DNA of 44,129 nucleotides from JBCBSS01 sp039819065 (GTDB lineage: Bacteria > Bacteroidota > Bacteroidia > Cytophagales > Cyclobacteriaceae): the NCBI GenBank assembly GCA_039819065.1, contig JBCBSS010000053.1, forward strand, positions 1 to 44,129. The letters run 5' to 3'. Of the stretch, positions 33,126 through 40,623 are shown piece after piece. The notes below the pieces were generated by a model, which saw nothing but the letters and a program-made list of their open reading frames with translations, was not told the origin of the DNA and ran no database searches. Positions within the stretch are counted from its first letter, which is position 1, and every line of letters starts with the position of its first letter. The position numbers and the translations under genes were made by a program.

Positions 33126-33716
33126 TTAGCAAGCAAACTTGAATTCATCCAGTTCCTCTCTCAATATCTCGCGCAAATATTTTAATGATCTCCCCATCTG
33201 AGTTTCGACCGTCTTGATGGAGATTCCTAGCTTCTCTGCGATTTCTTTATATTTCAAACCCTCATCCCTGCTCATTCTAAAGACACGCCTCCTATCCTTG
33301 GGCAAAGTGTTAATAGCAGTTTCTATCTTATTGAATAGCTCTTCCGCATTGAATATATCCACAGGGTTAGAGTGCTCGGCTTGACGATTATGCAAATAGC
33401 TCTCGTCTTCTTTCTGTCTGGTTTGTTCCCTCCTTAAATAGTCAAGGCTCTTATTTCTGACCGATGTATATAAATAAGATTGAAAAGAAGAATTGATTTG
33501 AATTTCTTTCCGCTTTTTCCAAAGCTTGAAGAATACGTCGCTCACCACAGACTCTGCCAGCTCCGGGTCTCCGATATATTTTTTTGTGTAGAATAGAAGT
33601 CTGTTATAATAGTATTTGTATATCTGTTCGAAGCAGTCATAATCATCTCGTTGCTGAACTTCCAGGAAAAGATTATGATAGTGATCTGTGGATTTGACCG
33701 CCTCTGCATTTAACAC
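33126..33716 (-). CDS. ECF sigma-70 factor
   Basis: An ECF-family RNA polymerase sigma factor. The chosen GTG start at 33716 gives 196 aa. The frame remains open to a TTG at 33785 (219 aa), but those codons fall inside a 35-bp inverted repeat. Sigma region 2 is clear (FEQIYKYYYNRLLFYTKKYIG, with AESVVSDVFFKLWKKR and SFQSYLYTSVRNKSLDYLRR). Region 4 has INTLPKDRRRVFRMSRDEGL and a helix-turn-helix GLKYKEIAEKLGISIKTVET, also typical. It lies upstream of the 77-aa, TonB-receptor, beta-helix and lipoprotein genes (89-nt gap). It probably responds to a ligand sensed at the receptor. No classical FecR partner is present. Confidence 0.9.
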   Translation of the reverse strand: MLNAEAVKSTDHYHNLFLEVQQRDDYDCFEQIYKYYYNRLLFYTKKYIGDPELAESVVSDVFFKLWKKRKEIQINSSFQSYLYTSVRNKSLDYLRREQTRQKEDESYLHNRQAEHSNPVDIFNAEELFNKIETAINTLPKDRRRVFRMSRDEGLKYKEIAEKLGISIKTVETQMGRSLKYLREILREELDEFKFAC

Positions 33717-33727
33717 CGTACGGTCAT

Positions 33728-33820
33728 AATTACGAATTTCTAATTCTAGACTATGATGATAAACGCCACACTGAATACTTCGCAATTATCATCATAGTCT
33801 AGAATTAGAAATTCGTAATT
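33728..33820. repeat. Perfect 35-bp inverted repeat before the sigma-factor gene
   Basis: The left arm (33728-33762) and right arm (33786-33820) are exact reverse complements over 35 bp, with a 23-bp centre (33763-33785). The arms are AT-rich and include CTAGAATTAGAAATTCG. Transcribed, it would fold into a very long hairpin just before the likely GTG start of the sigma gene at 33716; if the TTG at 33785 is used instead, it lies in the first codons. Confidence 0.95.
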
Positions 33821-33889
33821 GAAAGCCATGTTAGTTAAAATTTTTAAAAAAGTAAATCAAAAATTTGGATTTTATTTAAAAATTATTAT

Positions 33890-33913
33890 GGGCACGTTCC
33901 CGGGATCGTTCCC
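33890..33913. promoter_or_regulatory. Two tandem LacI-type operator-like sites
   Basis: GGGCACGTTCCC (33890-33901) is followed directly by GGGATCGTTCCC (33902-33913). Both are near-palindromes with the central CG and half-site spacing of LacI-family operators; the second fits AnCGnT exactly. They lie in the divergent gap between the sigma-factor gene and the lacI-family gene, about 90 nt from the latter's start. Confidence 0.6.
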
Positions 33914-33937
33914 GGAAATTTATTGTCATCGCAATCG

Positions 33938-33968
33938 TTTGAAATCAGTGGGTTTTGCCTTACAATGG
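33938..33968 (+). promoter_or_regulatory. Candidate promoter of the LacI-family gene
   Basis: TTTG (33938-33941), a 19-nt spacer and TACAATGG (33961-33968) partly match the Bacteroidota pattern TTTG / TAnnTTTG, 33 nt before the ATG. The -7 box has two mismatches, so this is weak. Confidence 0.3.
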
Positions 33969-34001
33969 TAAAATATTATCTTACTTAAAATTCTTGTCCC
34001 A

Positions 34002-35033
34002 ATGAAAGGCCGGCGAGTTACCATCAAAGACATAGCGAGGCATCTTAATATGTCGACCTCTACCGTTTCGCGTGCACTCACCAATCATTCTGATGTGAGT
34101 GAAGAAACTAAGCGCACGGTAATGGCCTTGGCGGAGGAATGGGATTATCAACCTGATCCCATTGCTGTTGGGCTCAAACAAAAAAAGACACGTACCATCG
34201 GGGTGATCATCCCACAGATTGTCAACCCATTCTTCTCCAAGTGTATTTCCGGTATTCAAGAAGCAGTCAATCTCCGAGGATACAACGTGATGATCACGCA
34301 TTCTGAGGAGTCATTAGAATTAGAAAAAAAGAACCTCGCTGCCATGCTCAACAGCCGGGTAGACGGACTGCTGGTTGCCCTATCCAAACAGACTATCAAT
34401 ACAGACCATTTCAATAAGGCGTTCGAATCGGAAACACCTATTGTGTTTTTTGATCGCGTAGATGAGTCTGTAAAAGCCAGTACGGTGATCATTGACGATT
34501 ATGAGGCTTCTTATAATGCTGTACAGCACCTGGTTGATCAAGGTTGCAAAAGAATTGCCAAGGTAGCAGGCCCTCAAAACTTGCTCACTTGCCGCAAGCG
34601 GCTCGAAGGTTTCAAGGATGCGGTCAAAACCAATGGGCTGTATTATGACAATGACCTATTGGTATTCTCTTCCTACGAAACATATAATATCAAACAAATA
34701 GCGGATCATTTTCTCAATTTGAACCCGCGCCCCGATGGTATATGTGCAATCAATGACTCATTCGCCATTGAAATGATCGCTTATCTTAAGAAGGCTGGTA
34801 TAAGGGTACCTGAAGACATAGCTATCGTCGGTTTCAATAACGATAAGGTAAGTCAATTCATAGACCCACCGCTTTCTAGTGTAGAAAGCCCAGCGCATGA
34901 TCTCGGGGTAGAAGCGGCAAGGCTTCTACTCGAAGCCATCAACGATGATATGGCTCCGCCGCAATCCAAGGTCATGAAAAGCAGATTGGTCATAAGAGAG
35001 TCTAGCATTAAAAAGTCCTTCCAGGAAGTGTAA
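34002..35033 (+). CDS. LacI-family transcriptional regulator
   Basis: A 343-aa regulator. The N-terminal helix-turn-helix is VTIKDIARHLNMSTSTVSRA (residues 5-24), followed by the hinge helix region. The ligand-binding domain (about 60-335) has the periplasmic-binding-protein fold with IGVIIPQIVNPFFSKCISGI, VDGLLVALSKQ, FFDRVDE and VGFNNDKVSQFIDPPLSSVE. It should bind a sugar or sugar acid and control the neighbouring glycan genes. It is divergent from the ECF sigma operon and lies ahead of the GH2 and WD40/enolase genes. Two operator-like 12-mers just upstream suggest autoregulation or control of the divergent sigma gene. The effector is unknown. Confidence 0.94.
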   Translation: MKGRRVTIKDIARHLNMSTSTVSRALTNHSDVSEETKRTVMALAEEWDYQPDPIAVGLKQKKTRTIGVIIPQIVNPFFSKCISGIQEAVNLRGYNVMITHSEESLELEKKNLAAMLNSRVDGLLVALSKQTINTDHFNKAFESETPIVFFDRVDESVKASTVIIDDYEASYNAVQHLVDQGCKRIAKVAGPQNLLTCRKRLEGFKDAVKTNGLYYDNDLLVFSSYETYNIKQIADHFLNLNPRPDGICAINDSFAIEMIAYLKKAGIRVPEDIAIVGFNNDKVSQFIDPPLSSVESPAHDLGVEAARLLLEAINDDMAPPQSKVMKSRLVIRESSIKKSFQEV

Positions 35034-35099
35034 GCAGGACTGTTGCATGCTGGTTTTGGCTTTCAAAAAACACTATAAATTAACGTGAATATCTTCGCC

Positions 35100-35123
35100 G
35101 TCGTTTGTGTACCCACAAACGAC
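35100..35123. repeat. Hairpin GTCGTTTGTG / CACAAACGAC
   Basis: Perfect 10-bp arms with a 4-nt loop (TACC), 67 nt after the LacI-family stop; it could serve as its terminator stem but no T run follows. A smaller hairpin TGCGTG / CACGCA lies at 35141-35156. Confidence 0.75.
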
Positions 35124-35227
35124 TAAGCTGTGTGAACCCATGCGTGGAGACACGCACAGAGGCGACATGAGATCATTTCTTTGCGTCATAGGTATCAGTC
35201 AGCTGACTGAGAGAAATCTTTTTAGCC

Positions 35228-35292
35228 CTCGTTGGAGTTGTCTCCAACGAGTAGTATTCAACAAATGATGCTGTCGGAGACAACTCCAACAG
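35228..35292. repeat. Two related TTGGAG / CTCCAA hairpins
   Basis: CTCGTTGGAG / CTCCAACGAG (35228-35251, perfect, TTGT loop) is followed by CTGTCGGAG / CTCCAACAG (35271-35292, one mismatch, ACAA loop). The cores of the two hairpins are related in inverted orientation. Confidence 0.7.
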
Positions 35293-35356
35293 TGGCATCA
35301 AATGAGCACCGTAGGTGCGGCCTGTTTATAGAAAATATGGCCATCATGCCCATTCA

Positions 35357-35404
35357 AGCGCCGTAGGTGCGACCCAAAAACTACCGGGTCGCACCTACGG
35401 CGCT
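35357..35404. repeat. Perfect 19-bp hairpin with GTAGGTGCGACC core
   Basis: AGCGCCGTAGGTGCGACCC (35357-35375) pairs perfectly with 35386-35404 across a 10-nt loop. A half copy (GCACCGTAGGTGCGGCC) lies at about 35306-35322, so at least one and a half copies are present. Confidence 0.9.
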
Positions 35405-35823
35405 TTTGTTTAGGTATTCGAACGTATGACTATTGACAAGCCGCCCCTACAGGGCTTTTCACTACCATGCCTATAATACAGGGCGTTCTTCCGGTGGCAA
35501 GAAGACCACCAGTATTGATAGTAAGGAAGGTTTAATTGAGAATGCTTAAACTAACGGCTATTGTTTGCAACACGTTCACTGGATTATTGTGAAGCTTTTG
35601 TTGCATAGGACATAATATATGTCATGAGGTTTTTGCATATCCAGAAGACAAACCTGGGCTTAACTTAATAGCATTGGGAAGGAGTAAAAAGCAGCATTTC
35701 TAATAAAACAGTTTTTTGAAAGTCAAAATCATAAATAGATCATTCATCTTTCATAGAATGTAACAGCTCTGGAAGTGTAAGGGAGCAACTCTTTATCAGC
35801 GTCTTTTCTGAAATCAGTTGATT

Positions 35824-37671
35824 ATGAAAAGACACTTTATGCTATGCCTGATCCTACTACCTACCATAGTTTTTGGGCAATCCCCGCTTATTCAAAATAC
35901 AGACGGCAGGAAGTCGACCTCTCTCAATGGCAATTGGCATTACATCGTTGATCCTTACGAGACTGGTTATAGAAATCATCGGAATTGGACACCCTTCGAT
36001 GTAAAGGACTTTAACAAAGCATCGGCCAAACCCTACTTCACTAACAAGAAGCCCGAGAACAAGTCAGATCGCGTAGAATATGATTTTGACCTTTCCCCTA
36101 CTTTATCCGTCCCGGGAGATTGGAACCATCAAAAGCCAGAATTGCTCTACTACGAAGGTTCTATATGGTATAAAACATCCTTTAATTACACGCCTAATTC
36201 GAGCAATCGCCTCTTTCTCTATTTTGGCGCCGCCAATTATCAAGCGGATGTCTACCTCAATGGGGAAAAGGTAGGTTTACACAGAGGCGGTTTTGACCCT
36301 TTCAATTTTGAAGTGACCGGCAAAGTAAAAGATGAGAACTTCCTGGTCGTACGGGTGGACAACCGCAGAGAAAAAGACAGAGTCCCTAACCTCACCACTG
36401 ATTGGTGGAATTATGGAGGTATCATTAGAAGTGTCAAACTGGTTGAAACAACAGCTACCTTCATCCGGGATTATCATATTCAATTGGACAAGGAGAATGA
36501 TAGATATATTCATGGGTATGTGCAATTGGATGGGAATAACTTAAACCAGACTGTGACGGTGAGTATCCCAGAGGCAGGTATTAATGAGAAGCTGAAAACC
36601 GATGCAACAGGCAAGGTCGCTTTGAAAATAGATGCTAAAAAGATCAAACGGTGGTATCCGGAGCGACCCAAGCTATATGAGGTCAATATCAGCACTTCTG
36701 GTGATCAGATTACTGACAAAATCGGCTTTCGCACCATTGAAACAAGAGGCAATGATATTCTACTCAACGGAAAATCTATTTTCTTAAGAGGCATCTCCCT
36801 ACATGAAGAAAACCCTCTCAAACCTGGGCGTACCAACTCAAAAGCTGAGACCAGCATGCTTTTCGGCTGGGCCAAAGAATTGAATTGCAACTTCGTGAGG
36901 CTAGCGCATTATCCACACAATGAAAATATGCCTAGGTTGGCTGATGAAATGGGCTTATTGCTCTGGGAAGAAATCCCAGTCTATTGGGGTATTGATTATG
37001 AAAACAAGGACGCCTATGATCAAGCTGTAAGCCAATTACAATCACTGGTACATCGCGATAAAAACAGGGCCAGCGTGATCGTCTGGTCGGTAGCTAATGA
37101 GACTCCGGTAACCGAGGCTCGTTTCAAGTTTTTGAAAGACCTCAAGGAGGCAGCCAAAAGCATCGACCCTGACCGCATGATCAGCGCTGCGCTAGAAAGA
37201 GATGAACGCAAGGAAGTGCGGTTGATCACCATACCGGATCCTTTTGCCAGCGAAGTAGATATGCTGAGTTGCAATGAGTATATCGGATGGTATGGCAGCA
37301 CGCCTGAAATGTGCGCGGAAGTGAGTTGGGATGTCTCTGCATATAACAAGCCTTTTTTCGTGAGTGAATTCGGCGGTGGCGCCCTTTACAATCATCATGG
37401 GGACTCACTCACCCGATGGACGGTGGAGTATCAAGAGTACTTGTACAAAGAGCAACTTAAGATGTTGAGAAAAATACCTTCACTCAGAGGCATGACACCA
37501 TGGATATTGGTAGATTTCCGCTCTCCCAGAAGAAACTTGCCCATCATTCAGGATGGTTGGAATCGCAAAGGCTTAATCTCGGAGAGGGGTTTCAAAAAAC
37601 CAGCCTTCCATGTGCTCAAAGCATTCTACGATGAGATGGAAAAGCAATATGCCTATAAGATTGATGATTAG
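35824..37671 (+). CDS. GH2 beta-glucuronidase/beta-galactosidase-type hydrolase
   Basis: A 615-aa exported glycoside hydrolase of family 2. The ATG at 35824 (MKRHFM) is chosen over a TTG two codons earlier. A signal peptide ends at IVFGQ. The sugar-binding domain (about 30-205) includes GDWNHQKPELLYYEGSIWYK and LNGEKVGLHRGGFDPFNFEV. An immunoglobulin-like domain follows, then the TIM barrel with RGISLHEENPL. Catalytic residues are Glu426 (acid/base) in WSVANETP and Glu515 (nucleophile) in FFVSEFGGGA. The length (about 600 aa) and overall pattern fit the short beta-glucuronidase-like group better than LacZ. It would cleave terminal beta-linked hexuronate or galactose from oligosaccharides of the locus. 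It stands alone between two gene-free regions. Confidence 0.92.
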   Translation: MKRHFMLCLILLPTIVFGQSPLIQNTDGRKSTSLNGNWHYIVDPYETGYRNHRNWTPFDVKDFNKASAKPYFTNKKPENKSDRVEYDFDLSPTLSVPGDWNHQKPELLYYEGSIWYKTSFNYTPNSSNRLFLYFGAANYQADVYLNGEKVGLHRGGFDPFNFEVTGKVKDENFLVVRVDNRREKDRVPNLTTDWWNYGGIIRSVKLVETTATFIRDYHIQLDKENDRYIHGYVQLDGNNLNQTVTVSIPEAGINEKLKTDATGKVALKIDAKKIKRWYPERPKLYEVNISTSGDQITDKIGFRTIETRGNDILLNGKSIFLRGISLHEENPLKPGRTNSKAETSMLFGWAKELNCNFVRLAHYPHNENMPRLADEMGLLLWEEIPVYWGIDYENKDAYDQAVSQLQSLVHRDKNRASVIVWSVANETPVTEARFKFLKDLKEAAKSIDPDRMISAALERDERKEVRLITIPDPFASEVDMLSCNEYIGWYGSTPEMCAEVSWDVSAYNKPFFVSEFGGGALYNHHGDSLTRWTVEYQEYLYKEQLKMLRKIPSLRGMTPWILVDFRSPRRNLPIIQDGWNRKGLISERGFKKPAFHVLKAFYDEMEKQYAYKIDD

Positions 37672-37683
37672 GAATTGGGTTGA

Positions 37684-37724
37684 TATGCTCAATTGATTAT
37701 ATCGGTTATACTCAATTGAGCATA
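37684..37724. terminator. Hairpin after the GH2 gene, possible terminator
   Basis: Perfect 13-bp arms TATGCTCAATTGA / TCAATTGAGCATA with a 15-nt loop (TTATATCGGTTATAC) start 12 nt after the stop. A related sequence is at about 27045-27105 (ATTATATCG, then CATTTGTGG), so it may be a repeat rather than a dedicated terminator. Confidence 0.55.
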
Positions 37725-37773
37725 CAGCCATTTGTGGGGACCTGCCTTTGCCGTCTAAGCAGGCATAAACGGC

Positions 37774-37853
37774 GGCTCAGAATGAGATTCCCCGGATTCT
37801 TTCCTACGTCACGAACCGGAGAATGACGGCTTAGTCAATAGTCTTAAAGAACA
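37774..37853 (+). repeat. Leader repeat E, copy 1
   Basis: GAGATTCCCCGGATTC, then CACGAACCGGAGAATGACGG and a shared AAAGAA tail. The CCGG-centred halves form an imperfect hairpin. Copy 2 is at 44022-44129. The last part is also seen near 23.2 kb and, inverted, near 27.0 kb. Confidence 0.75.
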
Positions 37854-37875
37854 AGTACTAACAAATCATCATATC

Positions 37876-37911
37876 AGTCCTCCTAAAAGGAACTTAGTAG
37901 CGTCGAGCACG
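37876..37911 (+). repeat. 60-nt intergenic repeat C, copy 4 (partial)
   Basis: AGTCCTCCTAAAAGGAACTT, then AGTAGCGTCGAGCACGA matches the first 36 nt of copies 1 and 3. A decayed GAAAG hairpin and palindrome A copy 5 follow. Confidence 0.75.
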
Positions 37912-37949
37912 AAAGTAACATTCGCACCATTGCAGAGCTCCGACGTCCT

Positions 37950-37982
37950 AGTAATTAGATTACTCTGAGTAATCTAATTACT
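37950..37982. repeat. Palindromic repeat A, copy 5
   Basis: Perfect 15-bp arms AGTAATTAGATTACT / AGTAATCTAATTACT with spacer CTG. The arms are identical to copies 3 and 6. The sequence after it matches that after copy 3. Confidence 0.9.
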
Positions 37983-37989
37983 TTCCATC

Positions 37990-38016
37990 CACCCCCTACC
38001 CCCGCCAGCGGGGGAC
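37990..38016. repeat. GC-rich hairpin following palindrome A, copy 2
   Basis: CCCCGC / GCGGGG around a CA loop, in the context CACCCCCTACC... and ...GGGGGACAG that is shared with 27158-27183. Confidence 0.7.
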
Positions 38017-38093
38017 AGTCAGATTTCAGGCACGACTGCTACTTATTTCAAGTTGTTTCTACCTATTTCCGTATTTCAACCTCAAAATTCCAA

Positions 38094-38165
38094 TAGCTAC
38101 TGAATTGCTTCGCTCCTTCGTCTGCGCTTGTCCATCTACTGACGGATCGCAATGACGGTCAGAAA
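38094..38165. repeat. Dispersed hairpin repeat F, copy 2
   Basis: ACTGAATTGCTTCGCTCCTTC, shifted by one base from copy 1, and later GATCGCAATGACGGTCAG form imperfect outer arms around an extra loop. The copy at 27239-27285 is shorter. Confidence 0.55.
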
Positions 38166-38274
38166 TACAGTATTTGTTTTGCTTCTTATGCCTATAAGCT
38201 CCTTTCTCACTCCCAGTTAAGGGTTTTCATTGTTATAAGCGTCTTGAAATTAATTAGGTAAAAAACCAAATCAG

Positions 38275-39384
38275 ATGAAATTTAGACTGACTATACTTCT
38301 GCTTTTACTCATATCAACTGCATATGCTCAGCAGTATGAAAATTTTCAACTAAGGCTTGAACCTGTATGGTCACGAGTTGCGGATGCACTCGGTGAAGCT
38401 GGTTCAGTCGAGTCGGCAGAGTTCTCGCCAGATGGCAAATACATTGTCAGTGGCACCAAATATGACAACTCTGTAGTCATGTGGCGTACCTCAGATGGTA
38501 CTGAGCTGTGGCGCCAATATGCTGCCCAGGAGATAGAACGTGTAGGTTGGTCTGCAGATGGCAAATATGTGGCCGCTTGTAGCGAAGATTTCTTGGTAAC
38601 AGTATATGAGTCTGCCACCGGTAAAGTCTTCAAGGAGTTAAAACATACCCAAGGTATCGATGGCCTCACATGGTCTAACACAGGCCTGCTACTGGTCAGC
38701 GGAGAGGAGATGACCAAAAAAGACGACGGTTCTACATCTGGTTTTATCAGGGTATTCGAATTGCCCTCAGGGAAAGAAATCAGTAAGATTGATTTTGGCT
38801 CTACCATTAATGAACTGTTCTTCTCCCATGATGATAAATATTTGCTTGCTGTCGGTCACGACAATGTCAGAATTTACAACACCAAAAACTGGTCATTGAA
38901 TAAAACCCTCACTCCAGGATATAAGGTGAAATACGTCTCAGGAGTCTTTTCCCCGGATTCAAAGTACGTGTTTGCCACTGGCGGCACACCACAGATCAGG
39001 GGAGAGTTATTCCTTTGGGAAGTGGAAAGCGGAAAGCTGATTAGAAAGTTCAATCACACCGGGAAGAAGGTAGAATCTGTGACCTGGCACCCCAATGGAC
39101 AGTATCTAGCCTTCGCCGGGCATGATCCGCATATTTATGTTTATCGTACAGCAGAAGTCATGAAGTACAAAAACGACAATATTAGGATCGCACACAAAGT
39201 GTGGGCAAGCGACAATGCAGAATACATTGATTTTAACGCGGATGGCAGCTTTCTGGTCAGCGCGCATCAAAATGGATTGATCAAGCTATGGGCATGGATG
39301 GGTGAAGATCCGGATTTAAACAGTAAACTCCATAAAAAGGTCAAAAAGGTGCAAAGTAACTATGTTGAAAAAGTGAACAAGTGA
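38275..39384 (+). CDS. Secreted WD40-repeat protein
   Basis: A 369-aa protein with a signal peptide (about 1-19, ending AYAQ). About seven WD40-like blades follow, for example VESAEFSPDGKYIVSGTKYD (44-63), then VVMWRTSDG, IERVGWSADGKYVAACSED, INELFFSHDDKYLLAVG and FLVSAHQNGLIKLWAWMGED. It is plausibly a periplasmic or surface beta-propeller. The tail is basic (KKVKKVQSNYVEKVNK). Only 3 nt separate its stop from the enolase-superfamily start, so they form an operon. A paralogue at 41037-42119 shares almost the same opening blade and is coupled to a sulfatase. The function is unknown; a binding or scaffold role in a glycan locus is inference. Confidence 0.85.
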   Translation: MKFRLTILLLLLISTAYAQQYENFQLRLEPVWSRVADALGEAGSVESAEFSPDGKYIVSGTKYDNSVVMWRTSDGTELWRQYAAQEIERVGWSADGKYVAACSEDFLVTVYESATGKVFKELKHTQGIDGLTWSNTGLLLVSGEEMTKKDDGSTSGFIRVFELPSGKEISKIDFGSTINELFFSHDDKYLLAVGHDNVRIYNTKNWSLNKTLTPGYKVKYVSGVFSPDSKYVFATGGTPQIRGELFLWEVESGKLIRKFNHTGKKVESVTWHPNGQYLAFAGHDPHIYVYRTAEVMKYKNDNIRIAHKVWASDNAEYIDFNADGSFLVSAHQNGLIKLWAWMGEDPDLNSKLHKKVKKVQSNYVEKVNK

Positions 39385-39387
39385 TTT

Positions 39388-40623
39388 ATGGATAGAAAAT
39401 CTTTCTTAAGATATTCAGCTCTAGGAGCCTTAGGAGCTACTATTCCACTTTCGGGTAACGGTAAGCCAAATAACAATCCGAGTTCTTCTTTCTCGACCAA
39501 ATCGCCTTATGGGATCAAGATTACCGATGTAAAAGGCTATTATTTTAAGAAAGCTCATTTTGTAAAAATAGAAACCAACGAAGGTATTTCCGGCTGGGGC
39601 GAAAGTGATGGGGCTAATAAAAAATTTGCTAACCTGTATATCCAAAAGGGGCTGAAAAAATATGTAATTGGCCGCGACCCATTCGATAGTGAAGGAATAT
39701 GGCATGAGGCCTACCTAAAAGGTATGGAATCAGGAATTGCCGGTATCCACCCCGGAACATTATCAGGAATAGACAATGCGCTTTGGGATCTGAAGGGCAA
39801 AATTCTCAATATGCCAGCTCATAAATTGCTGGGCGGAAATGGCCTGAACAAAATCCAGGTTTACGGCTCTTATGGCCGCGATCAAAAAGGCCGATATGAA
39901 ACACCCAAAGAGATGGCTGCCCGAGCAGCGAAATTTGTAGATCAAGGTTATAAGGCCGTTAAGGCCAGAATGCAGATCCGACAGGAGAATGTAAACCCTT
40001 ACCCTGACGACATCTATGATTGTGTGAAAGAAATAAGAGCTGCCATTGGCGATAATATCCGTCTCATGATCGATTTCAATAATGGATACACGCCAGCCCA
40101 AGCAACAGTAATGGCCAAACGGCTTTATCACGACTTCAACATAGCTGCGTTAGAAGAACCAGTCTTTCAGCAAGATTATTCCGGTCTCAGACAAGTAGTA
40201 GATGCTCTGGACATTCCTGTAATGGCAGGAGAGCACGAGTACAATAAGTGGATGATGAAAGACCTAATTACCATTGCCAATGTAGACGTCATCAATGCTG
40301 ACGTAATCAAGTGCGGTGGCATCACCGATTGCCGTAAGACGGCTACCATAGCCCATGCCTTTGGCAAACAGATCATGGTACATAATGCTAAGCCCACTTT
40401 AGCCACAGCAGCTAGCCTGCAGCTTCTAGCCTCAATACCTAACGGTGCCAGGTTTCAAGAGTATGCCGGTAAACGCCTTGACCAAGGATATGGACAGTTG
40501 TTCGAGCTATTTGATGACTATTTTGAATTTGAAGATGGCTTTCTGAAGGTTCCTGAGAAGCCAGGGCTGGGTTTGACAGTCAATGAAAAAGCAATGGATA
40601 AGCTGGGTGATCAAGAATTCTAA
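39388..40623 (+). CDS. Mandelate racemase/muconate lactonizing-type enzyme
   Basis: A 411-aa enolase-superfamily enzyme. The N-terminus (MDRKSFLRYSALGALGA) resembles a Tat leader, although the twin arginine is RK here, so export is likely but not certain. The capping domain (about 43-165) precedes the barrel. Metal ligands are Asp229 (LMIDFN), Glu256 (ALEEP) and Glu282 (AGEHE). A KARMQI motif near 192-197 and His332 (MVHNAKPT) complete the mandelate-racemase-type acid/base set. Such enzymes often dehydrate sugar acids (galactonate, rhamnonate, galactarate). This fits uronate processing in a GH28/GH2 locus. It is operonic with the upstream WD40 gene. The exact substrate is unknown. Confidence 0.9.
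   Translation: MDRKSFLRYSALGALGATIPLSGNGKPNNNPSSSFSTKSPYGIKITDVKGYYFKKAHFVKIETNEGISGWGESDGANKKFANLYIQKGLKKYVIGRDPFDSEGIWHEAYLKGMESGIAGIHPGTLSGIDNALWDLKGKILNMPAHKLLGGNGLNKIQVYGSYGRDQKGRYETPKEMAARAAKFVDQGYKAVKARMQIRQENVNPYPDDIYDCVKEIRAAIGDNIRLMIDFNNGYTPAQATVMAKRLYHDFNIAALEEPVFQQDYSGLRQVVDALDIPVMAGEHEYNKWMMKDLITIANVDVINADVIKCGGITDCRKTATIAHAFGKQIMVHNAKPTLATAASLQLLASIPNGARFQEYAGKRLDQGYGQLFELFDDYFEFEDGFLKVPEKPGLGLTVNEKAMDKLGDQEF

Larger units (their letters stand above)
35034..35817. other. Gene-free region with a hairpin cluster
   Basis: These 784 bases contain no convincing gene. The first half (35100-35404) holds at least five hairpins, listed separately. The half beyond about 35.5 kb is AT-rich, holds no repeat I could identify, and presumably contains the promoter of the GH2 gene. 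Confidence 0.7.
37672..38274. other. Repeat-rich gap between the GH2 and WD40 genes
   Basis: About 600 bases without a gene. They hold a hairpin, the 37.77-37.85 kb leader repeat, repeat C, palindrome A, a GC-rich hairpin and dispersed repeat F, in an order partly shared with 26.9-27.3 kb. Confidence 0.7.

Noticed and set aside
33728..33820. Invertible promoter flanked by inverted repeats
   Set aside because: The centre between the arms is only 23 bp, too short to hold a full promoter as in known Bacteroidota invertons, and no recombinase gene is adjacent. Kept only as a hairpin of unknown role.
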